From: Pseudomonas cerasi
GTDB lineage: Bacteria > Pseudomonadota > Gammaproteobacteria > Pseudomonadales > Pseudomonadaceae
Reading direction: 5' to 3'
NCBI RefSeq assembly: GCF_900074915.1
Contig: NZ_LT222319.1
Location: forward strand, 865,001-929,000
DNA: 64,000 nt
This document shows, in pieces, positions 54,575 through 62,918 of the stretch. How positions within the stretch are numbered: the first letter of the stretch is position 1; every line of letters begins with the position of its first letter. A program made the position numbers and the translations under genes. The notes under the pieces were generated by a model. That model ran no database searches and was not told the origin of the DNA. It saw only the letters and a list, made by a program, of their open reading frames with translations.

Positions 54575-55402
54575 TTATTGGTCGCCGAACGGTCCTGACG
54601 CCACAAAGGCTCCGCCCTGGTACAGCATTGCCGGGTCATCGGCTGCCGGCAGCGGCTGGGCTTCGACCTTCTCGCGAAAAACTTCCGAGCTGTCTTTCGG
54701 GGTGTAGTCCAGTTTGCTGGCCAGGCGGTTGTCCCACCAGACGGTCTTGTTGTCCGAGACGCCGTAGACCACGGTATGGCCCACGTCTGGCGTGTACAGC
54801 GAGCGCTCGATCAACTGGGTCAGGTCAGCAAAGCTCAGCCAGGTGCTCATCATTCGGCGGTTTTGCGGTTCGGCAAACGACGAGCCAATGCGGATGCTCA
54901 CGGTTTCGATGCCGTAGCGATCGAAGTAGAAGCTGGCCATGTCTTCGCCGTAGGACTTGGACAGACCGTAGTAGCTGTCCGGGCGGCGAGGGGAGTGCGC
55001 GTCGATGGTCTCGGTCTGCTTATAGAAACCGATCACATGGTTGGAGCTGGCGAAGATCACGCGTTTCACGCCGTGCCGGCGGGCGGCTTCGTAGATGTGG
55101 AACACGCCGCAGATATTGGCGCCGAGGATCTCCTCGAACGGTCGCTCGACCGATACACCGCCGAAATGCACGATCGCGTCGACGCCTTCTACCAACTGGT
55201 GTACGGCATCCTTGTCGGCCAGGTCGCAGACCTGAACTTCTTCACGGTCGTCGACAGCGGGCGCCATTTCGGCAATGTCGGAAAGCCGCAGCACGTTTGT
55301 GTAAGGGCGCAGTGTTTCGCGCAATACCTTGCCCAGGCCACCTGCCGCGCCGGTCAGCAGGAGGCGATTGAAGGGAGTTTGAGTGGTATGAGCCGATGCC
55401 AT
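54575..55402 (-). CDS. udh: uronate dehydrogenase
   Basis: A 275-residue NAD-dependent short-chain dehydrogenase of the extended type. The nucleotide motif is LLLTGAAGGLG near 13, and the catalytic YxxxK is DSYYGLSKSYGED near 134, with an upstream Ser in IFASSNHVIG. It is nearly the same as the characterised P. syringae Udh in length and in blocks such as GVSVERPFEEILGANICGVF. It oxidises galacturonate and glucuronate to aldarolactones. ATG 55402 (MASAHTTQTPF) matches that enzyme's start. The frame is open another 63 nt without use. Confidence 0.96.
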   Translation of the reverse strand: MASAHTTQTPFNRLLLTGAAGGLGKVLRETLRPYTNVLRLSDIAEMAPAVDDREEVQVCDLADKDAVHQLVEGVDAIVHFGGVSVERPFEEILGANICGVFHIYEAARRHGVKRVIFASSNHVIGFYKQTETIDAHSPRRPDSYYGLSKSYGEDMASFYFDRYGIETVSIRIGSSFAEPQNRRMMSTWLSFADLTQLIERSLYTPDVGHTVVYGVSDNKTVWWDNRLASKLDYTPKDSSEVFREKVEAQPLPAADDPAMLYQGGAFVASGPFGDQ

Positions 55403-55416
55403 GAGAGAAGTCCCGA

Positions 55417-55424
55417 TTGTTATT
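55417..55424 (-). promoter_or_regulatory. Crc/Hfq CA motif before udh
   Basis: Minus strand AATAACAA, a full AAYAAYAA match at the same distance (15-22 nt) from the udh ATG as the dctP copy. Confidence 0.55.
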
Positions 55425-55434
55425 TTTGTCATCT

Positions 55435-55484
55435 GTTGTCGTATGACTTGCCGGATTATCGGCACCGCATACGCTGATTGTCAA
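55435..55484 (-). promoter_or_regulatory. udh promoter with GntR/FadR-type operator (P1)
   Basis: Minus strand: TTGACA (55484-55479), 18 nt, GATAAT (55460-55455), then a partly symmetric site GTCATACGACAAC (55447-55435) at the expected start point. The same elements with the same spacings recur at 57164-57213. Confidence 0.7.
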
Positions 55485-55581
55485 CGCGGCCAAGGTCTAA
55501 AAACGGTCTGGGCACGCACTTGGCCGGATACATTTGTAACAAGGCAAAACCTGCCGTGGCCGACAGGCTCTGCCACCGGTT

Positions 55582-56850
55582 TCAGAGCAATGAAATAGGG
55601 TAGCTGACGAACACGCGGTTCTCGTCGAATTCGTTGGTGCTGAAATCACGACGCAGGCTGGAGTTGCGCCATTTGACGTTCAGATTCTTCAGCGCACCGC
55701 TTTGTACGGTATAGGCCAGTTCAGACTCCCGACCCCACTCCTTGCCGTCAGTGATGTTGCCGGTGTGTACATTGTCGCCGCTGATGTAGCGGTTCATCAG
55801 GGTCAGACCGGGAACGCCCAGCGTCGCGAAGTTGTAGTCATGACGCAGCTGCCAGGATTTCTCATTGGCGTTGTCGTAGCTGGAGTTGTAACTGTCGTTG
55901 GCCAGCGTACCGCCACTGGTGCCGTTGACGCGCATCCACGCCGTGTCGCCCGTCAGCTTCTGCAGACCGACATAGAAGGTGCTGCCGCCGTAGCGGGCAG
56001 AGAGCAGCGCGTAGGCCGTCTTGTTATCCAGATCGCCGGCCAGTTTGTTGCCGTCTTCCTTGCCGATGAAGTAACCCAGGTTCGCGCCAAGGGTCCAGTC
56101 GCCGAGCGGCTGGCTGTGCAGCAGGTTGAAGAATTGCTGTTGGTAGATGTCCTGCAGTTCCGAGTACCAGACGCCTACCTGAGTGCGTTTGTCGTTGAAG
56201 ACATACTCGCCGCCGCCGAAGTTGAAGCGGTCCGAGGTGAATGCGCCTCGCCCGTTCAGCGACATGTCTTCCATGCTCGCATCGTTGCGTGGGCTGTTGC
56301 CGCGGAATTGCCCGCCGTACAGCGTCAGGCCGTCGATTTCCTTGGAGGTGACCTGGCCGCCGCGAAACGTCTGCGGCAACGAACGACCGTCATCGGAGCG
56401 CAGGATCGGCAGCACCGGCATCCACTCGCCGACCTTCAGTTCGGTCTTGGAAATCCGCGCCTTGCCCGCCACGCCCAGACGCCCGAAATCATCGGCTGGA
56501 CGACCATCGCTGTGAATCGGCAGCAACTGAGTGCCACCCGTATCCTTGCCGCCATCGAGCTTGAGCGAATACAGGCCCAGCACGTCAACCCCGAAACCCA
56601 CCACACCCTGGGTGAAGCCCGACTTGGCGTCGAGAATGAAGCTTTGCGTCCATTCCTCGGCCTTGTTCTGTGGGGCCGCACTGTTCGGGAAAGCCGGGTT
56701 GGTGAAGTTGCGGTTGAAGTAGGCATTACGCAGGTTGAGCGTGGCCTTGGTGTCGTCGACGAAACCTTCGGCCATGCCAAGCATCGGGAATATCAGCGTC
56801 ATGCCGCCGACGCCCAGCAGGATGCGTGAGCGGGAAGTGTGAGATGTCAT
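55582..56850 (-). CDS. OprD-family outer-membrane porin
   Basis: A 422-residue porin with a signal peptide ending LGMAEG and the OprD opening GFVDDTKATLNLRNAYFNR. It continues with the family pattern QGVVGFGVDVLGLYSLKLDGG and ends in a short aromatic/leucine C-terminus (VSYPISLL). ATG 56850 follows GGGAG; the frame runs upstream to 57057 but lacks family similarity. Members take up small carboxylates and amino acids; position next to udh and a shared promoter design suggest hexuronates or aldarates. Confidence 0.9.
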   Translation of the reverse strand: MTSHTSRSRILLGVGGMTLIFPMLGMAEGFVDDTKATLNLRNAYFNRNFTNPAFPNSAAPQNKAEEWTQSFILDAKSGFTQGVVGFGVDVLGLYSLKLDGGKDTGGTQLLPIHSDGRPADDFGRLGVAGKARISKTELKVGEWMPVLPILRSDDGRSLPQTFRGGQVTSKEIDGLTLYGGQFRGNSPRNDASMEDMSLNGRGAFTSDRFNFGGGEYVFNDKRTQVGVWYSELQDIYQQQFFNLLHSQPLGDWTLGANLGYFIGKEDGNKLAGDLDNKTAYALLSARYGGSTFYVGLQKLTGDTAWMRVNGTSGGTLANDSYNSSYDNANEKSWQLRHDYNFATLGVPGLTLMNRYISGDNVHTGNITDGKEWGRESELAYTVQSGALKNLNVKWRNSSLRRDFSTNEFDENRVFVSYPISLL

Positions 56851-56857
56851 TATTGTT
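56850..56857 (-). promoter_or_regulatory. Crc/Hfq CA motif overlapping the oprD start
   Basis: Minus strand AACAATAA, a full AAYAAYAA match that runs into the start codon (AACAATAATG). Confidence 0.5.
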
Positions 56858-56992
56858 GTGCTCCCTTGTTTAGTGAAACCGTCCCCTTTCCTGGCCGCGC
56901 GCGCGCGGCGGCCGACACCTTCGAGGATTACGTGATGCCTGTCGCCAGGCATGGCCTCGACCTGCAGGCGGCCGAGTACCGTTCGCTGTGTT

Positions 56993-57121
56993 TCAGCGAA
57001 TGTTGTGAATCGAGAAGGGTGTCTGGTCGTGCGAGTTTTCAGTAAACGAGGCGTCACTGATCAAGGCTTCGATGATTGAGCCCTTGCTGATCGAGCGGGC
57101 AGGCGCGGCGTGAGTGTTCAT
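56993..57121 (-). CDS. 42-codon leader ORF or gene remnant upstream of oprD
   Basis: Between promoter P2 and oprD an ATG at 57121 opens 42 codons (MNTHAAPARSISKGSIIEAL ...SIHNIR) with normal codon use and GAGG 10 nt upstream. It ends 143 nt before oprD, and the intervening RNA carries a GC-rich hairpin near 56894-56915 (ggccgc ... gcggcc). It may be a leader peptide, or the surviving start of a deleted first gene. The rest of the 497-bp gap holds P2 and the SDR upstream region, which has a small hairpin cgggtg/cacccg at 57298-57316. Confidence 0.35.
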   Translation of the reverse strand: MNTHAAPARSISKGSIIEALISDASFTENSHDQTPFSIHNIR

Positions 57122-57163
57122 GATGGACTGGCCTCGGTGTTGTTTTTATTTTTGGCGTTATAG

Positions 57164-57213
57164 GTTGTCGTACAACTGCGGGGATTATTTGCAGACCGTC
57201 GCCGCGTTGTCAA
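57164..57213 (-). promoter_or_regulatory. promoter of the oprD unit with GntR/FadR-type operator (P2)
   Basis: Minus strand: TTGACA (57213-57208), 18 nt, AATAAT (57189-57184), then the perfect palindrome GTTGTACGACAAC (57176-57164), which fits the TNGT-N3-ACNA pattern of FCD-type GntR repressors. All distances equal those at P1. Confidence 0.72.
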
Positions 57214-57347
57214 CGCACCCATGGTCGAGGTTTAACGATTCACCGGTCATTTACAGCGCTCTTGAAAGCAAAATTAAATGCGAGTGAACGCTGCGGGCGG
57301 GTGTGCAGTCCACCCGATAATCCCGTTCATTTTTTGGAGACTGCCGA

Positions 57348-58112
57348 ATGAATCGTTTCACCCAGAAAGTCATCGTCGTCACAGGTGCCGGTTCCGGAAT
57401 CGGCGAAGCGACCGCCAAACGTTTTGCCGAGGAAGGCGCAAGTGTCGTGCTGGTCGGCCGTAATCACGACAAGCTGGCCAAAGTAGCCGCGCAACTGAAG
57501 GGCGAAGGGCACTTGATCAGAGCCACGGATGTGGCCGACCCGAGCGACGTGGAAGCGCTGTTCAAGGAAGTGGCGACCCGCTTCGGGCGCCTGGATGTGC
57601 TGGTCAACAATGCCGGCATCGTCAAGTCCGGCAAAGTGACCGAGCTGGGCATAGAGGACTGGAAAGAGCTGATGTCCGTGGACCTGGACGGCGTGTTCTA
57701 TTGCACCCGCACCGCCATGCCGGCACTGATCGCCAGCCAAGGCAACATCATCAACGTCTCGTCGGTGTCCGGTCTGGGCGGCGACTGGGGCATGAGCTTC
57801 TATAACGCGGCCAAGGGCGCGATCACCAACTTCACCCGTTCGCTGGCCATGGACCATGGCGCTGACGGCGTACGCGTGAATGCCGTCTGCCCCTCACTGA
57901 CCCGCAGCGAGCTGACTGAAGATATGCTGGGTGACAAAGCATTGATGGCCAAATTCATGGAGCGCATCCCACTGGGTCGCCCGGGCGAAGCCGAAGACGT
58001 CGGCGACGTGATCGCCTTCCTGGCCAGCGATGACGCGCGCTTCGTGACCGGCGTCAACCTGCCGGTCGACGGTGGCCTGTCGGCGTCCAACGGGCAGCCG
58101 CCACAAGCGTGA
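57348..58112 (+). CDS. SDR-family oxidoreductase (3-oxoacyl-reductase/glucose dehydrogenase type)
   Basis: A 254-residue classical short-chain dehydrogenase: cofactor motif VTGAGSGIGEATAKRF near 11, LVNNAGIVKSG near 84, catalytic Ser in NVSSVSG and YNAAK near 147-151, and a C-terminal VTGVNLPVDGGLSASN. SD TTGGAGA precedes the ATG. The substrate is unknown. It is divergent from the oprD unit, and P2 and its operator lie 135 nt away, so it might share uronate-responsive control. Confidence 0.88.
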   Translation: MNRFTQKVIVVTGAGSGIGEATAKRFAEEGASVVLVGRNHDKLAKVAAQLKGEGHLIRATDVADPSDVEALFKEVATRFGRLDVLVNNAGIVKSGKVTELGIEDWKELMSVDLDGVFYCTRTAMPALIASQGNIINVSSVSGLGGDWGMSFYNAAKGAITNFTRSLAMDHGADGVRVNAVCPSLTRSELTEDMLGDKALMAKFMERIPLGRPGEAEDVGDVIAFLASDDARFVTGVNLPVDGGLSASNGQPPQA

Positions 58113-58132
58113 CTGTCAGGAGTGCAGAAACA

Positions 58133-58160
58133 ATCAAGCCCGGTAAAGACCGGGCTTGAT
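58133..58160. terminator. bidirectional terminator between SDR and MCP
   Basis: A perfect 12-bp stem atcaagcccggt / accgggcttgat with a 4-nt loop, between two convergent genes. The T tract is short. Confidence 0.8.
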
Positions 58161-58175
58161 GTCAACGCAGGGTGA

Positions 58176-60098
58176 TCAGATCCGGAAGTGGCTGACCATT
58201 GTCTGCAACTGCCCGCCCAGGCGTGCCAGCTCGACGCTGGACGCAGCGGTTTCTTCGCTCGCCGAAGCGGTCTGCTCGGAGACATCGCGCACGTTGACGA
58301 TGCTGCGGCTGATTTCCTCAGCAACCGCGCTTTGCTCTTCAGCGGCGGCGGCAATCTGCTGGTTCATCGCCTGAATGCTCGACACCGTTTGCGTGATGCT
58401 GCCCAGCGACGTGCCAGCCTTACGGCTAAGGGTTACGCTGCTGACGGTCAGTTCGCGGCTGTTAAGCATGATGCTGGACACCTGGCGCGTACCGCTCTGC
58501 AACGCAGCGACCAGTGTTTCGATCTCCACGGTGGATTGCTGCGTACGTTGTGCCAGGCCGCGGACTTCGTCGGCAACCACGGCAAAACCACGTCCGGCTT
58601 CACCCGCACGTGCCGCTTCGATAGCAGCGTTGAGCGCCAGCAGGTTGGTCTGTTCGGCCACCGCCTTGATGACGTCCATGACCTTACCGATTTTGTCGCT
58701 TTCCTGCTCCAGCTGAGTCATGGCATCGGCGGAGCGACCCACTTCGTTGGCCAGACGCTCGATCTGGGCGATCGCTTCACCCACCACCTTGTCACCGTCA
58801 CGCGCTTCGCGGTCAGCGTTGGAGGCGGCCTGCGAGGCCTGTTCGGCGTTGCGCGCCACTTCTGCAACCGTCGCCGACATTTCGTGCATGGCGGTGGCGA
58901 CCTGATCGGTTTCGACTTTCTGGCTGTTGACGCCAGCGCTGGTCTGTTCGGTAACCGCCGACAGCTCTTCGGCGGCACTGGCGATCTGTACGACGCTGTC
59001 GCGAATACCGCCAATCAGCTCGCGCAGGGTGCTGCCCATGCGCTGGATGCCTTGTTGCAGAACGCCGAGCTCATCACGGCGCGTCACGGCCAGGGTCTGA
59101 GTCAGGTCACCCGATGCAATACGGTCGACCACCGCCAGGGTTTCCTGCAGGGGACGGGTAATCTGCCGGGTGATGATCACTGCGGCGATGATGCCCAGAA
59201 TCATAGCCAGCAATGTGCAGACGATCTGCGTGGTACGCGCCTGTGCGCTTTCCTGATCGCGGCGATCCAGTTGCAGCTTGTACATGTCCTCGCTGATCTT
59301 GACGATATCCTGCCCTTGCGTGGTCATTTCTTTGCGCGCCTGGACAATCGTGCCCGTGGCCGCCTTGAAGTTTTGCAAGGTCGTCCGATAGGCCATCAAC
59401 GAGGTTTCCAGCTGCCTGAGCTGATCGGCCTGAGTGCCGCTGAAGGTCGTCTTGAGCGCGTCCAGATCCTTGATGGCCGAATCCAGTTTCGAAACAGCTG
59501 CCTGCTCGGTCTCGGGCGTGGCATTGGTGGTGTAGCCGCGCACTTCATAGCGCGCGACTCTCAAGTCATCTTTGGCATCGGTGACGAGTCGGTACTGCTC
59601 GAATCGGTTGGCGTCAGCCGGGTCCATGTTTCTGACTTCAGTCACGAGCTGCTCGAACACCGCGAGGCTTTTGCTCGCGTGGGTGGTCAGTTCATCGCGT
59701 GCAGCGGTGCTGGCCTTATAGCCACTGCGCATGTTGTTGAGGGACTTCTGGTAGTCAGCGATCACGATGCCCAACTGATCGAGCATTTTCAGGTTTTCGG
59801 GACTTTTGAACGAGGCCCGCAGTTTTTCCTGATACGCCTTGAAGCTGTCCAGCGAGGTCTGCACGGTTTCGGCAACCTTCTCGTCGCCGTCGGCCACCAT
59901 GTACTGCAGGCGCGTTACGCGCAGTTTGGTCAACTGTGCATTGAGTGAAGTGATGTCACTCATCCAGTTGCTGCGATTGATCAGCCCGCCCATGCTGGTC
60001 CAGCCAGTCAGTGCAAGAATGGCTGTAAAAACAAGTACCAGACCGAAGCCAAGAGCCAGTTTCATATTCACGCTGATGTTTGCAAACCAGCTACTCAT
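58176..60098 (-). CDS. methyl-accepting chemotaxis protein with large helical (HBM-like) sensor
   Basis: A 640-residue chemoreceptor. TM1 at about 13-33 ([19 protein letters not shown]), then about 250 residues of all-helical periplasmic domain, the size of a helical bimodular (HBM) sensor as in McpS and related receptors; TM2 at about 282-305, HAMP, and the signalling tip [20 protein letters not shown] near 490. HBM receptors bind organic acids or purines and polyamines, but the ligand cannot be read here. ATG 60098 has GGAG 7 nt upstream. Divergent from another MCP gene, with 379 bp between. Confidence 0.92.
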   Translation of the reverse strand: MSSWFANISVNMKLALGFGLVLVFTAILALTGWTSMGGLINRSNWMSDITSLNAQLTKLRVTRLQYMVADGDEKVAETVQTSLDSFKAYQEKLRASFKSPENLKMLDQLGIVIADYQKSLNNMRSGYKASTAARDELTTHASKSLAVFEQLVTEVRNMDPADANRFEQYRLVTDAKDDLRVARYEVRGYTTNATPETEQAAVSKLDSAIKDLDALKTTFSGTQADQLRQLETSLMAYRTTLQNFKAATGTIVQARKEMTTQGQDIVKISEDMYKLQLDRRDQESAQARTTQIVCTLLAMILGIIAAVIITRQITRPLQETLAVVDRIASGDLTQTLAVTRRDELGVLQQGIQRMGSTLRELIGGIRDSVVQIASAAEELSAVTEQTSAGVNSQKVETDQVATAMHEMSATVAEVARNAEQASQAASNADREARDGDKVVGEAIAQIERLANEVGRSADAMTQLEQESDKIGKVMDVIKAVAEQTNLLALNAAIEAARAGEAGRGFAVVADEVRGLAQRTQQSTVEIETLVAALQSGTRQVSSIMLNSRELTVSSVTLSRKAGTSLGSITQTVSSIQAMNQQIAAAAEEQSAVAEEISRSIVNVRDVSEQTASASEETAASSVELARLGGQLQTMVSHFRI

Positions 60099-60183
60099 TA
60101 AATTCTCCAACAACTGCCATTAAAACGGTTTTATCCCTGAAAGGCATGGCATACAGGTCAGGGTGAGGTGAGGTACACAGACA

Positions 60184-60210
60184 CTATCGGCAGGGAATGG
60201 CCAAGCTGAA
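60184..60210 (-). promoter_or_regulatory. sigma-28-like promoter for the HBM chemoreceptor
   Basis: Minus strand: TTCAGCTT (60210-60203), 11 nt, GCCGATAG (60191-60184). The -10 part matches the FliA consensus at 7 of 8 positions. I could not find a comparable element for the divergent MCP gene in the remainder of the gap. Confidence 0.6.
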
Positions 60211-60477
60211 ATAAAAAATAAAGAAAGTTCCTACACGCTCCGAATATTTTTCCCCGGGCATATCATTTGCGCCGGCACAGCGTTATAAAGCAACGCGTAA
60301 GTCATTGAATTAGAAACGCCGCATTCCAGGAGGAGCTGCACACTGTCGGCTGTGTTTGCGAGATTAAAACCCTATCCGTTGCAGGCTCATTGTGGGTGCA
60401 GGGCATGACATTTTTTGTGTCGTAACTTGCTTTGACATTCGAGCCTGCTTCCAGCAGTCCTGTTGAGATGCCTTGTC

Positions 60478-62358
60478 ATGAATTTGAAGTTTCGTCATAA
60501 GATTCTGCTGGCCGCGGCCGGTGTAGTGGTGCTGGCGTTCGCCTTGTTCACCTTTTACAACGATTACCTGCAACGCAAGACCATCAACCAGAACCTCGAG
60601 TCTTCCGTGGGCCAAGCGGGTCAACTGACTGCCAGCAGCGTCCAGAACTGGCTCAGCGGGCGCATTCTGGTGCTGGAAAATCTCACCCAGAACGTAGCTT
60701 TTCAGGGCGTCAATTCCGACCTCAGCGGGCTGGTATCGCAGTCTGCGCTGGTATCGACCTTTCAGTTCACCTATGTCGGTGACAGCAAAGGCGCGTTCAC
60801 CCAACGGCCCAATGTGGGCATGCCTGCGGGTTACGACCCTCGCCAGCGGCCGTGGTACAAGTCCACCGTCGACGCAGGCAAGACCATTCTCAGCGCGCCG
60901 TATCTGGCTTCCGTGGGTGGCCTGGTGGTAACGATCGCCAGCCCGGTCAAGGCGGCAGGTCAAGTCACGGGTGTCGTCGGCGGCGACCTGAGCCTCGACA
61001 CGCTGGTCAAGATCATCAACTCGGTCGAGTTCGGTGGCCTGGGTTACGCCTTTCTGGTCAGTGGCGACGGACAGATCATCGTCAGTCCGGACAAGGAACA
61101 GGTAATGAAAAACCTCAAGGACGTCTACCCTGGCCAGACCATTAGCCTGGACGCGCGCCTGCGTGAGGTGACCCTTAATGGTCAGCAAAGGCTGCTGTCA
61201 TTCACCCCCATCACCGGGCTGCCCTCGGCTGACTGGTACATTGGTCTGTCGATCGACAAGGAAAAGGCCTATGCGCCGTTAAGCCAGTTTCGCAGCTCGG
61301 CGATGGTTGCCGTGCTGATTGCAGTCGCCGTGATTGCGTTGCTGTTGAGCCTGCTCATTCGTGCGCTGATGCGCCCGCTGACCGACATGGGCCGTGCGAT
61401 GCAGGACATCGCCCAGGGCGAGGGTGATTTGACTCGGCGCCTGAGTATTCAGGGCAAGGACGAGTTCGCCGCACTGGGCGGTTCGTTCAATCAGTTCGTG
61501 GAGCGCGTGCACGCGTCCATCGTCGAAGTGTCCTCCGCGACGCTTCAGGTGCATGACCTGTCGCAACGGGTGGTCAACTCCTCTAACTCGTCCATCGTCG
61601 GTTTCGATGAGCAGAGTGCCCGAACCAACAACGTCGCTGCAGCGATCAACGAGCTGGGTGCTGCAACCCAGGAGATTGCCCGCAACGCATCGGACGCCTC
61701 GATCCAGGCCAGTGAGGCCCGCAACCAGGCAGAAGACGGTCAGGTAGTGGTCGAGAAAACGATCCACGCCATGAGCGCGCTGTCGGCCAAGATCAGTGAT
61801 TCCTGCACGCAGATCGAGCAACTCAACGCCAGCACCGAAAACATCGGCCATATTCTGGATGTCATCAAAGGCATCTCGCAACAGACCAACCTGCTGGCCC
61901 TTAACGCCGCCATCGAAGCCGCCCGCGCGGGTGAGGCCGGACGCGGTTTTGCGGTAGTTGCCGACGAGGTACGCAACCTCGCGCATCGTACCCAGACCTC
62001 TGCCGACGAGATTCACAAGATGATTGGCGGTCTGCAGACCGGTTCTCAGCATGCAGTGCTCAACATGAATGAAAGCCAGACGTCGAGTCAGGAAAGTGTC
62101 GAAGTTGCCAATCAGGCGGGCAGTCGGCTGCGCGAGGTAACACGGCGCATCGGCGATATCGATGGCATGAATCAATCGGTCGCCGCTGCGACAGAAGAGC
62201 AGACTGCTGTTGTGGAAACACTCAATATCGATATCAATCAGATCAACACGCTTAATCAACAAGGCGTGGCCAACCTTAATGAAACGCTCAAGGATTGTGC
62301 TGCGCTTTCGCAACAAGCCGGGCGTTTGAAACAACTGGTCGACAGTTTCAAGATCTGA
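60478..62358 (+). CDS. dCache chemoreceptor with amino-acid-binding signature (PctA-like)
   Basis: A 626-residue receptor: TM1 at about 9-28, a periplasmic double-Cache domain, TM2 at about 280-300, HAMP, and the tip [20 protein letters not shown] near 470. In the distal Cache pocket the amino-acid motif is present: [11 protein letters not shown] supplies Tyr, Arg, Trp and Tyr; SAPYLAS the next Tyr; GVVGGDLS the Asp. This is the pattern of PctA-type receptors, and P. syringae has such receptors for acidic amino acids. ATG 60478 gives [12 protein letters not shown]; the frame starts 15 nt earlier. Confidence 0.93.
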   Translation: MNLKFRHKILLAAAGVVVLAFALFTFYNDYLQRKTINQNLESSVGQAGQLTASSVQNWLSGRILVLENLTQNVAFQGVNSDLSGLVSQSALVSTFQFTYVGDSKGAFTQRPNVGMPAGYDPRQRPWYKSTVDAGKTILSAPYLASVGGLVVTIASPVKAAGQVTGVVGGDLSLDTLVKIINSVEFGGLGYAFLVSGDGQIIVSPDKEQVMKNLKDVYPGQTISLDARLREVTLNGQQRLLSFTPITGLPSADWYIGLSIDKEKAYAPLSQFRSSAMVAVLIAVAVIALLLSLLIRALMRPLTDMGRAMQDIAQGEGDLTRRLSIQGKDEFAALGGSFNQFVERVHASIVEVSSATLQVHDLSQRVVNSSNSSIVGFDEQSARTNNVAAAINELGAATQEIARNASDASIQASEARNQAEDGQVVVEKTIHAMSALSAKISDSCTQIEQLNASTENIGHILDVIKGISQQTNLLALNAAIEAARAGEAGRGFAVVADEVRNLAHRTQTSADEIHKMIGGLQTGSQHAVLNMNESQTSSQESVEVANQAGSRLREVTRRIGDIDGMNQSVAAATEEQTAVVETLNIDINQINTLNQQGVANLNETLKDCAALSQQAGRLKQLVDSFKI

Positions 62359-62492
62359 CCGTATATCCAGTAACAGAGGTCGGGCCACTGACACTTGGTA
62401 GTTGGCCCGGTCTTCAAAAGCGAAAGAGTAAAAGCACCAGTGCGTGGATGTTTCAGCAGCCCTGCTGGACCGTCCAGTGCAATCCGCCCATG

Positions 62493-62521
62493 AAAAAAGC
62501 CTGCTCGGTGGCAGGCTTTTT
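62493..62521. terminator. terminator between the dCache MCP and the repeat protein gene
   Basis: Arms aaaaaagcctgc and gcaggctttttt (last base approximate) with a 5-nt loop give a classical rho-independent terminator on both strands. Confidence 0.88.
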
Positions 62522-62523
62522 GG

Positions 62524-62787
62524 TCAGAGATCCTTTTTAACCTCTTTATCGATGTGCTTGTCAGCCTTGTGACGCTCTTTGTCGTCATGCTTCGCACCTT
62601 TGTCGACTTCGTCGGCGTCGTGCTTCACGCCCTTGTCCACTTCCTTGGCGTCATGATCGACACCTTTATCCAGCTCACGGTTATCGTGCCGGACACCCTT
62701 TTCCAGTTCACTCTCTGCAAAGGCGACTGGCGCTACAGCACCTGTCAGGAAGAGGGCGGCAGTTATTGAGAGTACAAGTTTACGCAT
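62524..62787 (-). CDS. small periplasmic protein built of 11-residue repeats
   Basis: An 87-residue protein: signal peptide (MRKLVLSITAALFLTGAVAP, cleavage near VAFA/ES), then five consecutive 11-residue units such as ELDKGVDHDAK, EVDKGVKHDAD and EVDKGAKHDDK, ending DKEVKKDL. Each unit is charged with one hydrophobic face and, mostly, a histidine at position 8. An 11-residue period favours a long straight amphipathic helix, as in LEA-type proteins. ATG 62787 starts the signal peptide; the open frame upstream is not needed. Function unknown; desiccation protection or metal binding are guesses. Confidence 0.8.
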   Translation of the reverse strand: MRKLVLSITAALFLTGAVAPVAFAESELEKGVRHDNRELDKGVDHDAKEVDKGVKHDADEVDKGAKHDDKERHKADKHIDKEVKKDL

Positions 62788-62918
62788 GCTTTGCTCCGTC
62801 ATGAGAAATGCTGGCTCGTCTTGAGCCATCATTTTCGAGCATAGACCAGACATTCAAAGTGAAAAATGCAGTTCGTCGAAAGGCCGACTCGAGTCACGAT
62901 CCAGTCCAGCCGCGGCTG

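Noticed and set aside
56880..57057. A longer OprD N-terminus starting at 57057
   Set aside because: The added residues are Arg-rich and unlike an export signal; the ATG at 56850 has GGGAG and begins a proper signal peptide.
58188..59948. A 586-residue plus-strand ORF
   Set aside because: It is antisense to the HBM chemoreceptor; the minus strand carries all MCP motifs and an SD, while this frame has low-complexity His/Gly/Arg-rich sequence typical of shadow frames in high-G+C DNA.
62379..62412. A gc-rich imperfect hairpin after the dCache MCP gene as terminator
   Set aside because: The arms mismatch near the base and no T tract follows; the perfect hairpin at 62493-62521 is a better terminator.
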